Below, piece by piece: positions 1-9,779 of a stretch of 64,000 bases of DNA. How positions within the stretch are numbered: the stretch's first letter is position 1; the number at the start of each line of letters is the position of its first letter. The DNA comes from Ensifer sp. BR816 (GTDB taxonomy: Bacteria > Pseudomonadota > Alphaproteobacteria > Rhizobiales > Rhizobiaceae). Made by a program: the position numbers and the translations under genes. Below the pieces are notes generated by a model, which saw nothing but the letters and a program-made list of their open reading frames with translations, had not been told where the DNA came from and did no database searches. The stretch spans positions 124,001-188,000 of the forward strand of contig NZ_KB905371.1 in the NCBI RefSeq assembly GCF_000378985.1, written 5' to 3'.

Positions 1-2
1 CC

Positions 3-281
3 GCAAACGTTGCCTTCGAAAACATCGACGGCGAGGCCATACAGTTTCTTCTCAACCGTGACGGCATCGCCTGCTCCTCTGGCTCTGCCTGCACCTCTGG
101 CTCCTCGGAGCCGAGTCACGTTCTAGCGGCCATGAACATCCCCTATTCCGCTTCACGCGGGGCAGTGCGCTTCTCCTTTTCACGCTTCAACCGCGAGGAG
201 GATGTCGATCGGGTGCTCGAAGTACTGTCGGGCATCGTGAAGAAACTGCGCGACTTTTCACCAATCTCTTCCTCAGGGTAG
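3..281 (+). CDS. nifS: NifS-type cysteine desulfurase, C-terminal part (5' end outside window)
   Basis: The open frame enters from the left edge and ends at TAG 279-281, giving 92 residues. It carries the active-site loop ACSSGSACTSGSSEPSHVL, whose cysteine provides the persulfide in NifS/IscS-type PLP enzymes. The GSACTSGS spacing and the short tail fit nitrogenase-linked NifS, which mobilises sulfur from cysteine for Fe-S clusters in the cytoplasm. The PLP lysine and N-terminal domain lie outside the window. No Fe-S gene follows: a 39-codon frame (287-406) is all that separates it from a convergent gene. NifS rather than another class II-like desulfurase is inferred from the loop and from the NifA-type promoters elsewhere in the window. 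Confidence 0.85.
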   Translation, partial: ANVAFENIDGEAIQFLLNRDGIACSSGSACTSGSSEPSHVLAAMNIPYSASRGAVRFSFSRFNREEDVDRVLEVLSGIVKKLRDFSPISSSG

Positions 282-413
282 GCGAAATGCTGGATTTAAA
301 ACCCTTCCCGTGCCGCTTCCAGCGAAACTATCCGATGGGTGAAATCAATAGGTTAACGCCGCTTCTTCGATCATTTTCAGCGCGACCAAGCATACCGGTG
401 TCTTAATGAGCTC

Positions 414-773
414 CTAGAACCGAGCGCGACCCGGCTGGGTGGGATAGTCCTCTTCAATATCGCCGGTCTCGTATACCAGAAGCAGCTGATGCGGCCTGCC
501 TTGATCATCAGCCGACACCCGGCGCCGGATAACTTTGCTGCGGAACGCCGCATCGACGACCTCGGCCTCGGACATGCCGAGATGGGCGGTAAGATGCAGG
601 AGCGAACGCTCACCTGTATAGCCCACATGCCGTTCATCGCGCAGGTGGCTCTCGAGCCGTCGCCGTTTCTGACGCCGCTCCCATAAGAAGTGACCGTATG
701 CAACAACTGCAACCAGCGCTGTCAGGATGGCGGCGACATTGGCAATGGCACCGAGAAGTTCGCTGTACATCAA
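414..773 (-). CDS. small membrane-anchored protein of unknown function
   Basis: A 119-residue frame with one strong N-terminal membrane segment (about residues 7-29, LLGAIANVAAILTALVAVVA) followed at once by a very basic stretch (ERRQKRRRLESHLRDERH). This predicts a cytoplasmic C-terminal domain. That domain (about residues 50-95) contains ERSLLHLTAHLGMSEAEVVD, which reads like a small winged-helix fold, but I cannot name a family. It converges on the nifS tail and lies downstream of the phosphopantetheinyl transferase on the same strand, with a gap of about 290 bases (774-1062) that holds only weak frames. It could be expressed from the NRPS operon or on its own. Confidence 0.5.
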   Translation of the reverse strand: MMYSELLGAIANVAAILTALVAVVAYGHFLWERRQKRRRLESHLRDERHVGYTGERSLLHLTAHLGMSEAEVVDAAFRSKVIRRRVSADDQGRPHQLLLVYETGDIEEDYPTQPGRARF

Positions 774-1062
774 TGTCGTACCCCTGCCGGAAGTTCAGGA
801 TGATCGTACCCTGTGGACGCGAAATTCAGTCCGAAGGCGCCGGATCGATCGAACGCCGCCTACGCTTTCGAAATCCGGCGCCGGACCGTAGCACGATCCT
901 CGGCGGCGAGAAGTGGCATTCATCCTTCAACCCTTCGACCTGGGCGAATTTCGCAGCCTTCTTGCCGCCGATGGGCTGCGTCACGAACTTGCCTACCGTT
1001 GCGGAACCTGGCGATCTTCACGGCGAACGTCCGCCGCTCAGCAATCCTCAACACGACCGGTT

Positions 1063-1740
1063 TCAAGCGCAACATGATATCCCCCTCGATCGTGGCCCTT
1101 CGATGGAAACTGCGGTCAATATCAATCCATCTGCAATACGGAAGCGCCCACGGAGCTCCCCTGGGCGACCGGTGGCCGGCATGAGTTTGTGCGGAAGCCG
1201 AGCAACAAATGAGCCATCGTCCGGGCTGATAGTGACCACGGCATCCTCGAAGCCCAACCATTCACGTGTGAGCGGGAACCACGCCTTGAAGATGCTCTCC
1301 TTAGCACTAAAGAGCAGCCGTCCCCAATTAAGCCGCCCGGCTGCGTTGGCGATCCAATATCGCTCCTCGTCACCCGAAATGAGTGACAACACGCCTGAGG
1401 GCAGCTCCTCGTCGACTTCGGCATCGATTCCAAGCGCAAGGTAGTCCTTCTGGAGGGCCACGGCCGCGCCATAGAATCCAGCACAATGTGTTATGCTGCC
1501 GACGATGCCGGATGGCCAAAGCGGTTCCCGATGAGGACCACTTGGTATCGCGCACGGAAGAAAGCCAAGCTTGGCCAATGCTGCTCTGGCACAGGCCCGC
1601 CCGATCGAGAATTCACGCCTTCTGCTTATGACAGCGTTGGCAATTGCACATTCTTCTTCGGCCATCAATTGCACCCCGTTGCCTTCACTTGCTTGGCAAG
1701 TCTGCACGGCAACATTTGACGGGAGCAGCGTCTCTATCAC
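1063..1740 (-). CDS. 4'-phosphopantetheinyl transferase, Sfp/EntD type
   Basis: This enzyme moves phosphopantetheine from CoA to the carrier-domain serine of an NRPS. The signature is clear: GIDAE (Mg/CoA-binding, mid-protein) and FSAKESIFKAW about 50 residues later, with SITHC upstream, as in EntD/Sfp proteins; about 225 residues is the usual size. I prefer the GTG start at 1740, because AGGAG lies 7 bases upstream (1748-1752) and the protein then begins VIETLLPS, where family members begin. An upstream ATG at 1767 would add nine residues. It is the third gene after NRPS and MATE on the same strand, 149 bases beyond the MATE stop, so the two PCP domains of that NRPS are its likely targets. 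Confidence 0.88.
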   Translation of the reverse strand: MIETLLPSNVAVQTCQASEGNGVQLMAEEECAIANAVISRRREFSIGRACARAALAKLGFLPCAIPSGPHREPLWPSGIVGSITHCAGFYGAAVALQKDYLALGIDAEVDEELPSGVLSLISGDEERYWIANAAGRLNWGRLLFSAKESIFKAWFPLTREWLGFEDAVVTISPDDGSFVARLPHKLMPATGRPGELRGRFRIADGLILTAVSIEGPRSRGISCCA

Positions 1741-1889
1741 CTGAGATCTCCTCTCGCTCGAGCACACACTTTTGTTCGGACCTCATGCAGAAACGCGTGC
1801 GGCCGCTGGCGTTTACCCGCCCATGTCGTTTGACGGGGTTGAACATTCGCAGCTAAGAGGAACATGACCTCCTCATTGGAAAAGGCGGG

Positions 1890-3293
1890 TCAGCGACGAT
1901 CCAAGCCTTCATCGTTCGCTCGTCGGCAAAGGAGCATACCTTTGAGATCGCCGAACTGCCTGAGTATTACAAACACGGCCAGCAACCCTGCCAACAGCTC
2001 AGCAGCTGCCTGACTGATCAATAATCCGTTGAACCCCCAAATAACTGGCAAAAGCAGTATGGCTGGTACGAAGAGATATCCCTGCCTCGCGAAGGAAACG
2101 ACCGCGCTCAGACGTGCTCTCCCGAACGACTGAAGCATGGTTACGACAACGTACTGAACACCAAAGAGCCCGAAAAAAAGATGGAACATAATGCAGGTTG
2201 AGACAGCGATTTCAGTCACTTCCTCGCTATCGCTCAATAGCCGGACGATGGGGCGGGCAAAAACCACGACCACGGCAGAAAAGCTCGCTGAAAATCCAAC
2301 GGCTATGGAAAGCATGAACTTCGCGGCCTTTTGTACTCGAGCGAAATCCTGTGCTCCCCAACTAAAACCGAGAACCGCCTGGGAGCCTATGCACAGGCCC
2401 ATAATCGGGAGCGTCCCGATTGTTAACAATCGTGCGGCTATCCCCACAGCGGCAATGTAATTGTCGCCGAATGGTGCCGCAGCCCTGTTCAAGAGCATGA
2501 ACGCCAAAGCGGATAAGATTCCGGTGATGGTTGCGGGAGCTCCGATGGCGGCGATCTGCTTTACTCGGTCCCTCGTCAAATTTATGTAGGAGGGCCGGAC
2601 ACGGACAACTCCACGTTGCCTCACGAAATATAGGACGTAGAAGCTGGTGGCGGCGATCTGAGACAACAGTGTTGCGAGCGCCGCGCCGCGAACCCCGAGA
2701 TCCAGCGAAAAAATCAGAATCGGATCGAGCAGGGCATTCAGCGCAAAAGATGCGATCATGGTCCACATGCTGAAGCGTGTATTACCCTCAGCCCTCACGA
2801 TGAACCCGTTGACCATGTTCAACAGCATGAGAGTGTAACCAAATAGGAGCGTCCATGCGTAGTGGAATGCGACAGGCATTATTGTCGGACTGGCGCCGAG
2901 CAAAGCGAGAACGTCGCGCAAATTGAAAAGCAGAGCGACAGTAAGTACGACTCCGATCGGCGCCGCGAGAGCGAGTGCCAAGCTCGCGCCCCGACTTGCC
3001 TCCAACGAGTTGCCGGCGCCAAGATTGCGCGACACGAACGATGCTGTGCCAATGCCGATTCCCTGTCCGACTGCGGTGAGCAGGACTACGATGGGCAAAG
3101 TTATGCTGACGGCGGCGATAGCCTGCGCGCCGAGCGTTCCAACAAAGATCGCGTTCACGAGCTGGTGAAGTGCATTGATCGACAAACCAATAATCGACGG
3201 AATGGCAAGCCGCATGATGAGGCCGGAGACCTTGCCGTCCAGCAAGCTGATATGCTCCGCCGGCGAGGCCATGCGTTCGTCTTCGCCCTTCAT
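1890..3293 (-). CDS. MATE family efflux transporter
   Basis: A 467-residue, highly hydrophobic protein with about 12 membrane segments in two similar halves, the normal size and layout of MATE antiporters, which drive drug or metabolite export across the inner membrane with Na+ or H+. Family-like stretches include LRLAIPSIIGLSINALHQLV near the N-terminus and WAYTL-like and GFNG-like turns at the ends of helices. The start at 3293 has GGAG about 8 bases upstream. It begins 48 bases after the NRPS stop and precedes the phosphopantetheinyl transferase, so its probable cargo is the NRPS product. That is inferred from position; resistance to another compound is the alternative. Confidence 0.88.
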   Translation of the reverse strand: MKGEDERMASPAEHISLLDGKVSGLIMRLAIPSIIGLSINALHQLVNAIFVGTLGAQAIAAVSITLPIVVLLTAVGQGIGIGTASFVSRNLGAGNSLEASRGASLALALAAPIGVVLTVALLFNLRDVLALLGASPTIMPVAFHYAWTLLFGYTLMLLNMVNGFIVRAEGNTRFSMWTMIASFALNALLDPILIFSLDLGVRGAALATLLSQIAATSFYVLYFVRQRGVVRVRPSYINLTRDRVKQIAAIGAPATITGILSALAFMLLNRAAAPFGDNYIAAVGIAARLLTIGTLPIMGLCIGSQAVLGFSWGAQDFARVQKAAKFMLSIAVGFSASFSAVVVVFARPIVRLLSDSEEVTEIAVSTCIMFHLFFGLFGVQYVVVTMLQSFGRARLSAVVSFARQGYLFVPAILLLPVIWGFNGLLISQAAAELLAGLLAVFVILRQFGDLKGMLLCRRANDEGLDRR

Positions 3294-3341
3294 CAGTCGC
3301 TCCGATGGCCTCGTTCGTTATTGGTCGGTTGCGCCAGGTTC

Positions 3342-6300
3342 TCAAAATGCATCGACAGTCTGCAGGAGCTCCTCGCGTAAGATCGTGCAGAGATTGCGGG
3401 TCGTTTCGTAGTCAACTTGCCGTGGATCAAATCTCGTTTCGATTCGCAGTTCGCCCGATTGGTAGCCGACGCGAAACCAGAAGAGATAGTTCATAACCGA
3501 CTGGTTCATATCTTCGCCGATCCACAATGGGTGAGGGTCCCTGGATAGCAGACGGCGCGGGTAATGATGTTGAAGTCTCGCTCGATAGTTCACTCCGATG
3601 CGGGGTAACGGCAGACGATCGATCCGCTCCCGCACGGCCGGATGCCGGTTCAAGTACTTCAAAGCTCGGAAACCTATGCCTTGGCGCGGCAACGAGCTGC
3701 GCTGCCGATATATAGAGCGGGCACGGTCTGGTTGAGACTCCGTTCCGGTCAGGTATAACGGAAGCGGCACCAGTTCACCGATATAGCCGATGATTTGCGA
3801 GGGATCGATGTCGTCGAACAGCCGTCCCCTGGTCGAGGTGAGGCTGTCAATCCAGAGGGAGTAATTTCCGAAAGCGCGGCCAAATGCTCCCGAGAAAGCC
3901 CCAAGCAACAGATCAAAATCTTCGCAATGCGCAGACGTCGCCGCAACCTTGAGAAGTTTCCCCGTGGCCTCCTCACTGATTTTTAGATGATATGTGGCCT
4001 GGTCTTTCCACTGCGGCCTGCAGAATTCTTCATCGATATGCCCCTCAGAGCCTATATAGTGGAGCCACCTTGCAGTTTCAGCTGAAAATCCCGCCGCACC
4101 CGACCCAGCGTCGTTCACACGGATCTCAAGCAAGTCATGCCGTAGGCCTTCCCAATGCTCGAGTTCAGTTGCCGCCTCGCCATTCGCGTATTTTTCCAAG
4201 TGCTCCAGCCATTGAGACAGGGTCGTCGTCTGTGGAACTGGGGCGACCCGGCCGGCAGCAAACGAATCGTAAGCTGTGTCCATTGCATTCAGGAACAGTC
4301 TGTACCCAACCCCATCCGCTACAAAGTGGTGCAGCAGAACTAGCAAATAGTAATCGCCGCTCTCTGACGTCCGGAAGGCTGAGACTCTGATAAGCGGTGT
4401 CCGACCGTCAAATCGAAATGTGCGCTGACGCTCCGCGCAGGCGCGCTCAATGGCCGCGAGTTGTTCCGAACTGCCTACACCGACAAGGTCTATTTCTTCT
4501 ATGAGGGAGTGTTGTGGTATCGATCCGATTACCTGAGACAGGCCGCTCTCCATTTCAGCGATTCGGAGCCTCAGTCCTTCCTCACGGGCGATGACGTGCG
4601 CAAGCGCGCGTTCAAGGGTAGAAAGATTCAAAAGGCCGGCGGGCATGAAGAAGAGATCGCCAATGTTGTAGTGCTCACCGATTCCGACGCGACTATTCCA
4701 ATGTGAGACTGCAGGCGTCACTGGCAGCGGTCCATCGGAAGCCGCCATGGCACAAGTCGCAACCGCCGTTTGGTTTTTTGCCAGTTCCCGGATCGTTGGT
4801 GTGCGGTGGATTTCGCTGACCGCCAAGCTCAGTCCCGCTTTGCGCGCCAGTGTAACGCACCGCACACTCAGGAGCGAATTTCCGCCGATATCGAAGAAAC
4901 TATCATCGATGCCAATGGATTTAACGCCTAACAGCTCTTGCCAGATATCGGCGAGGAGTCGCTCGCGCTCCGTCCGCGGCTCAGCGGATTTGGTTCTTCG
5001 CACCTCGAAGGATGAGACCGAGGCGAGACGAGCCCGATCTATCTTCCCGCTCGCGGTAAGCGCCATACGCTCCACCGTCCGGACATCCGACGGGATCATG
5101 TAGGCGGGCAGCATCTGCCGCAGATGATTAAATATGTCTCCTGAGATCAGGCCGTCGTCAGCTGGGACCACAAGAGCAATCAGTCGCCGATCGTCATCCT
5201 CGCCCTCGACAAATGCGGCGGCCTGGGCAATTCGAGAATGAGCTAGGAGCGCCGTCTCAATTTCTTCCAGCTCGATCCGGAAACCCCGAAGCTGAATTTG
5301 GTTGTCCGCTCGACCGCAAATCTCCAGAAGTCCTTCGGCTGAGACGCGGGCGATATCACCACTTCGATAAAGGACGCTGTATTGACCTTCATCGTAGGGG
5401 TTTGGAACGAAACAGTGGTTTGTTCGCTCGGGATCCTTCCAATATCCCGCGCTCACGCAGCGTCCTGCCACGCAGAGTTCACCTGCGACTCCGATTGGAA
5501 CCCGCTTCAACTGGGCGTCAAGGACGTACATTTTCACATTATCGATCGGGCGCCCGACCGGCACAGCTGACGAGCCATCGTCGGCGTTCGACGTTCGGTA
5601 CACCGCTGCATTGGACGCGCACTCGGTAGCGCCGTAAAAATTCCATAGCGGCACATCTGGAAAGCACTCCCGCCAACGAGCTGGAAGCGATGGCGGCATT
5701 GGTTCAGCACTGCTTGTAACCAGGCGCAAGGTGGTGGTGTTCGGATGTCCCTCTTGCGAGGCGATTAAACCGGACAGAATGGACGGCGAGGCGAACAACC
5801 GCGTGACGTGATGCCTGCCCAATGCCGGCAACAGAAGGTCGGGGTCGAGCAACTGCTCATGCGTCAGGATCAGCGTAGGCACCCCCCTCAGGAGCCCTCC
5901 GAAATATTCCCATATCGCAGCGATAAGTCCCGCTGTCTTCTGTACCACCATCACGTCGAGGCCATCAAAGGGAAAGCATCGCCACATCCAGTTCAATCGA
6001 TTTAGTATTGCGGATTCCGGTATGAGAACCCCCTTCGCCTTACCCGTCGAGGATGAGGTGTATATTAAGCTGGATACGCCCTCATCCGGCAGTTCGCCGG
6101 TTCGGTACGCGATCCGGCCAGCCTCGCAACCGGCCTGCAGGGTAGACAGGCTAATGCTCGGCACACCGAAATCGACCTCTTCGTCTGGGCTAGCGTGAAC
6201 AAGGAGATGCGCGCCGCTATCCCTTACGACATGGGCGATCCGTTCCTTCGGGTAATCTGGCGATATAGGCACGACAGTTGCCTGCAAATCCCGGATTGCC

Positions 6301-9300
6301 AAAGTCGTGGCCGCTACATCCGGCGACCGGTCGACCAGCATGACAACGATGTCGCCTGCCTCAACCCCGCATGTTCGCAGAAAGGACCGGATCGTAGCCA
6401 TGCGTTCGCGCAGTTGGCCAAACGTGATTGCTCCGAACTCGCCAAAATAAGCCACCCGATCGATATTTGAAGCGCTCACCTGATCGAACGCTTCCACCAG
6501 AGAAGGCTCGTCTTCATATGACCGCTCAACGCCCTGAAGCGAGTTTAGGATGGCGACTTCCGAAGGGCCGAGGCCGCTTAGGGAGACAATCGGCTCGGCC
6601 GATCTCTCGACACATGCAGCAATGAGATGGCGAAGATTATCGGCCATCCGGGCGATCTCATCGCTCGAAAATATGTCTTCCGCATAAGCCAGCTGCAATG
6701 CAATTGCATCGCCTTCGTCTTGCGCGTAAAGCGTGAGGTCGAATTTCACAAAACCTGTATCGTATTCGCGAAACGACATTTCCAAATCGCGTTTGCCGGG
6801 TGGCTCCGCGGGCTCGGAGTACATGTTGAACATGACTTGGAAGATCGGCGATCGACCGGGCTCGCGGTGGAATCGGGTATCCCCGACCATCCAGCTAAAT
6901 GGATAGGCCGAGTTCGCGATGGCATCGCTTACGAGGTCCTGCACGTGAGTTACGTGAGCGACGAAGGACGTATCGACGTCGATCGTCGTTCGGATTGGCA
7001 GCATATTGAGGAAAAATCCGACGATCTCCTCGGTGCCTGGCTGGCTGCGCACCACGTGCGGTACACCAACGATAACGTCGTCCTGGCCGCTATACATCCG
7101 CAACAGCAGCTTGAAGCAGGCCAATAGGACGGTGGAAGTCGTGCACCTGCGCTGGCGTGCGAAATCTCGCACTTGCTCAGACAGTTCGCCACCAAGGAGA
7201 ACCGCATGCGAGTTCCCACGGTAGGAGCTCACTTTCGGCCGCAGGCGATCATTTCCGAGTGAAAGTACCGGAGGATTGTCGCCAATCTGCTGACGCCAAT
7301 AGCGCCGCTGGTCATTCAGCGATTTCCCTGTGACATTTACACTTTCCCAGAGCGCATAGGTCGAGAGTGATGTGCGATCCGCTGGAGAAAAGGCGGACGC
7401 ATCGGAGTATCTCGTTTGCAGATCTCTGAGCAGGACGGAGATTGACCATGCATCTATGATGATTTCGTGCGCGGTTATCTGCATGAGATGGTCGTCCGGG
7501 CCAAGACGGATCATGCGCGCGCGAAACAAATGGCCCTGGCTGAGATCAAAGGGCTTGTCGAGCTCTATCCGCCGCAGCTCCGCGAGGAGTTCCTCGGCCT
7601 CCTGTCGAGACAGGTGACCGGCGTCCACCAACTCTAGATCGGAGCTCTGCGGATCATCAAAAATCTGAACCGGCCCGTCCTGGTCGACGAAACGTGCCGA
7701 AAGCGCGTCATGCGCCTGAACGACATCGTTCCAGGCGGCGTTGAACGCGGTCGGATCGATTACACCACGGATACGCACGCCACCCTGAATAATGTAGTTC
7801 TTCGCAGTCGGGTCGAGCTGCCAGAGAAACCAAAGGTGTTCTTGCACGCGCGTCAGGGGCGCCCGTCTGACCTTCCCGCACGCGGGAAGCACGTTGTGTG
7901 TCGCTTTGGATTGGCTTGATATCGATGCGGCAAGCGACCTGATAGTCCCATTCAGAACGACCCTGAAATCCACCTTCGTCCCGAGCTGCCTCTCAACCTG
8001 AGCCAAGACAAGCATCGCCCGGAGCGAGTCCCCGCCGAGGTCCATGAATTGGTCGTTGACGCCGACACCTTTGAGCCGAAGAACGCTGGACCAAATATCT
8101 CGTAGTGTGCTTTCGAGTTCCGTCCTTGGCACCTCGAAGAGACTCAGCAGCTCCGGGCGAGCAGTCGTCGGATCAGGCAATGACGCAAAGTCAACCTTCC
8201 CGTTTCCGGTGGTCGGAATCCGATCGACACGTATGATCCGTTCCGGCACCATATAGGCAGGAAGCGTTTCGGCAACAAAGCAGCGGAGCTCACCTTCCGA
8301 AAGTTCGGCGGGAGCCGAAACATAGGCCACTATTCGTCGTGGCCCAGTTTCTCGGTCGGTGCTGGTAATGTCTCGGGCCGTGAGCTTCACGCTCTCGTGG
8401 AGGGGTGAGATAGCGACAGCGGCGCTTACCAAAGGATGAGCGCAGAGGCGAGACTCGATCTCGCCAAGTTCGATCCGGTGCCCCCGGATCTTGATCTGAC
8501 GATCTTGTCTACCAAGGCACTCCAGCAGGCCGTCTGTCCTGATGCGTCCAAGATCGCCGGTCTTGTAGAGCTGCCGATAGGATGTGTCGTCCGAAAACGG
8601 GTTAGACAAAAATGCGGCTTTGGTACGCGCGACATCGTTGATGTAACCATCAGCCACACCGACGCCGCTAACACAGATCTCGCCAATCTCTCCCGCCTTG
8701 CACAGATGCATTCCATTGGCGACATAAACCTTAAGATTGGAAATCGGCTTGCCAATGGGCACATAGGCGTCAGCTGTACTTGGTGGGACAGATATCAAAT
8801 GGTGCGTAACCCCATCCGCACATTCTGTTGGGCCGTAGTGATTGAGAATCGGGGCCTGAGGATAGAGTGTCAGCCAGCCGCGCACCAAGGCAGGCGTCAG
8901 CGGCTCGCCGACCGTGGAGACCATGCGTAAGCGAAGAAGCCGCTCCTTGGCCGAGAGTGTCTGCAGGTATTCAACGAATACGGCGAGCACCGATGGAACG
9001 AATTGGACAATTGTGACCCGATGCGCCCGCAGTGCTTGAAGAAGGGCCGTCGGAGATCTCACTGTCGGATCATCCATGATCGCGACGCAACCGCCGACGC
9101 ATAACCCTCCCAAGAGCTGCCACAGCGAGATGTCAAAGCAATGCGAGGCGGTTTGCGCGACACAGTCCTTCTCACTGAGCTCGAGCGCATCGATCTTGGC
9201 CATCAAGTGGTTGTTTAGGCCTGCGCGCTTGACCATTACTCCCTTGGGTCTTCCCGTCGAACCGGACGTAAAAAGAATGTAGGCGAGACGGCCGTCAGCC

Positions 9301-9779
9301 GAAGCTGGCATTGAAGGAGAGGCAAGGCCACCGCCGAGGATCGCCGTCTCCACCGTTAAGAATTGTGGCTTGCCGTTACTGCTTTCCCGAAACAGACCGA
9401 ACGCTTCCGGTTTTTCCGGCCCGACGATCAGTGTGCATCCACTCTGCTCGATCATGAAAGAAATGCGCGCGGCCGGTAAGGATGGATCGAGCGGCAAGTA
9501 TGTTGAGCCGATTTTCAGAATTGCGATTACCGTGGCCGCCCAATTGGGGCTTCGTTCCCCGTAATAGGCCACGATGGTGCCCTCTGCGCCGCGCTCTCGC
9601 AGGGTGCCCGCAATTCTGTCCGACAGCACTCGCAGCTCACCATATGTGAGTTCTTCCGAACCATGCTTAATCGCGACCCTGTCCGGGAACGACACCGCAA
9701 TTTCGTCTATGGCCGCGACTACATCGATGAGCTGACTTTCGACAAGTTCAGGCTTCGCGGTCCGGCCTTCGTTGAGCAT
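3342..9779 (-). CDS. two-module nonribosomal peptide synthetase (A-PCP-C-A-PCP-C/E-like)
   Basis: Domains in order, with approximate residues: A1 25-530, PCP1 545-610 (GGDSL near 583), C1 640-1080, A2 1095-1600, PCP2 1610-1670 (GGNSL near 1631), and a terminal condensation/epimerization-like domain 1690-2145 with HHFVADG near 1818. A1 has TSGSTGRPKG, YGPTE, YKTGD and the NGKVD lysine. A2 has TSSSTGKAKG, YGATE, YRSGD and SGKID. There is no thioesterase or reductase domain, so release is unexplained. C1 has HEIIIDA in place of HHxxxDG, replacing the second, normally catalytic, histidine. In A2 the residue aligned with the amine-binding Asp of the A4 core is Ile (GLIAAIWE), which hints at a substrate other than an ordinary alpha-amino acid. 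NRPS, MATE and PPTase form one likely operon. The predicted product is a very short peptide or amide; its identity is unknown. Confidence 0.93.
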   Translation of the reverse strand: MLNEGRTAKPELVESQLIDVVAAIDEIAVSFPDRVAIKHGSEELTYGELRVLSDRIAGTLRERGAEGTIVAYYGERSPNWAATVIAILKIGSTYLPLDPSLPAARISFMIEQSGCTLIVGPEKPEAFGLFRESSNGKPQFLTVETAILGGGLASPSMPASADGRLAYILFTSGSTGRPKGVMVKRAGLNNHLMAKIDALELSEKDCVAQTASHCFDISLWQLLGGLCVGGCVAIMDDPTVRSPTALLQALRAHRVTIVQFVPSVLAVFVEYLQTLSAKERLLRLRMVSTVGEPLTPALVRGWLTLYPQAPILNHYGPTECADGVTHHLISVPPSTADAYVPIGKPISNLKVYVANGMHLCKAGEIGEICVSGVGVADGYINDVARTKAAFLSNPFSDDTSYRQLYKTGDLGRIRTDGLLECLGRQDRQIKIRGHRIELGEIESRLCAHPLVSAAVAISPLHESVKLTARDITSTDRETGPRRIVAYVSAPAELSEGELRCFVAETLPAYMVPERIIRVDRIPTTGNGKVDFASLPDPTTARPELLSLFEVPRTELESTLRDIWSSVLRLKGVGVNDQFMDLGGDSLRAMLVLAQVERQLGTKVDFRVVLNGTIRSLAASISSQSKATHNVLPACGKVRRAPLTRVQEHLWFLWQLDPTAKNYIIQGGVRIRGVIDPTAFNAAWNDVVQAHDALSARFVDQDGPVQIFDDPQSSDLELVDAGHLSRQEAEELLAELRRIELDKPFDLSQGHLFRARMIRLGPDDHLMQITAHEIIIDAWSISVLLRDLQTRYSDASAFSPADRTSLSTYALWESVNVTGKSLNDQRRYWRQQIGDNPPVLSLGNDRLRPKVSSYRGNSHAVLLGGELSEQVRDFARQRRCTTSTVLLACFKLLLRMYSGQDDVIVGVPHVVRSQPGTEEIVGFFLNMLPIRTTIDVDTSFVAHVTHVQDLVSDAIANSAYPFSWMVGDTRFHREPGRSPIFQVMFNMYSEPAEPPGKRDLEMSFREYDTGFVKFDLTLYAQDEGDAIALQLAYAEDIFSSDEIARMADNLRHLIAACVERSAEPIVSLSGLGPSEVAILNSLQGVERSYEDEPSLVEAFDQVSASNIDRVAYFGEFGAITFGQLRERMATIRSFLRTCGVEAGDIVVMLVDRSPDVAATTLAIRDLQATVVPISPDYPKERIAHVVRDSGAHLLVHASPDEEVDFGVPSISLSTLQAGCEAGRIAYRTGELPDEGVSSLIYTSSSTGKAKGVLIPESAILNRLNWMWRCFPFDGLDVMVVQKTAGLIAAIWEYFGGLLRGVPTLILTHEQLLDPDLLLPALGRHHVTRLFASPSILSGLIASQEGHPNTTTLRLVTSSAEPMPPSLPARWRECFPDVPLWNFYGATECASNAAVYRTSNADDGSSAVPVGRPIDNVKMYVLDAQLKRVPIGVAGELCVAGRCVSAGYWKDPERTNHCFVPNPYDEGQYSVLYRSGDIARVSAEGLLEICGRADNQIQLRGFRIELEEIETALLAHSRIAQAAAFVEGEDDDRRLIALVVPADDGLISGDIFNHLRQMLPAYMIPSDVRTVERMALTASGKIDRARLASVSSFEVRRTKSAEPRTERERLLADIWQELLGVKSIGIDDSFFDIGGNSLLSVRCVTLARKAGLSLAVSEIHRTPTIRELAKNQTAVATCAMAASDGPLPVTPAVSHWNSRVGIGEHYNIGDLFFMPAGLLNLSTLERALAHVIAREEGLRLRIAEMESGLSQVIGSIPQHSLIEEIDLVGVGSSEQLAAIERACAERQRTFRFDGRTPLIRVSAFRTSESGDYYLLVLLHHFVADGVGYRLFLNAMDTAYDSFAAGRVAPVPQTTTLSQWLEHLEKYANGEAATELEHWEGLRHDLLEIRVNDAGSGAAGFSAETARWLHYIGSEGHIDEEFCRPQWKDQATYHLKISEEATGKLLKVAATSAHCEDFDLLLGAFSGAFGRAFGNYSLWIDSLTSTRGRLFDDIDPSQIIGYIGELVPLPLYLTGTESQPDRARSIYRQRSSLPRQGIGFRALKYLNRHPAVRERIDRLPLPRIGVNYRARLQHHYPRRLLSRDPHPLWIGEDMNQSVMNYLFWFRVGYQSGELRIETRFDPRQVDYETTRNLCTILREELLQTVDAF

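Noticed and set aside
813..1444. Long plus-strand frames opposite the phosphopantetheinyl transferase
   Set aside because: They mirror the real minus-strand gene in GC-rich DNA, lack ribosome-binding sites and have unlike-protein composition (very high Arg, Ser, Pro).
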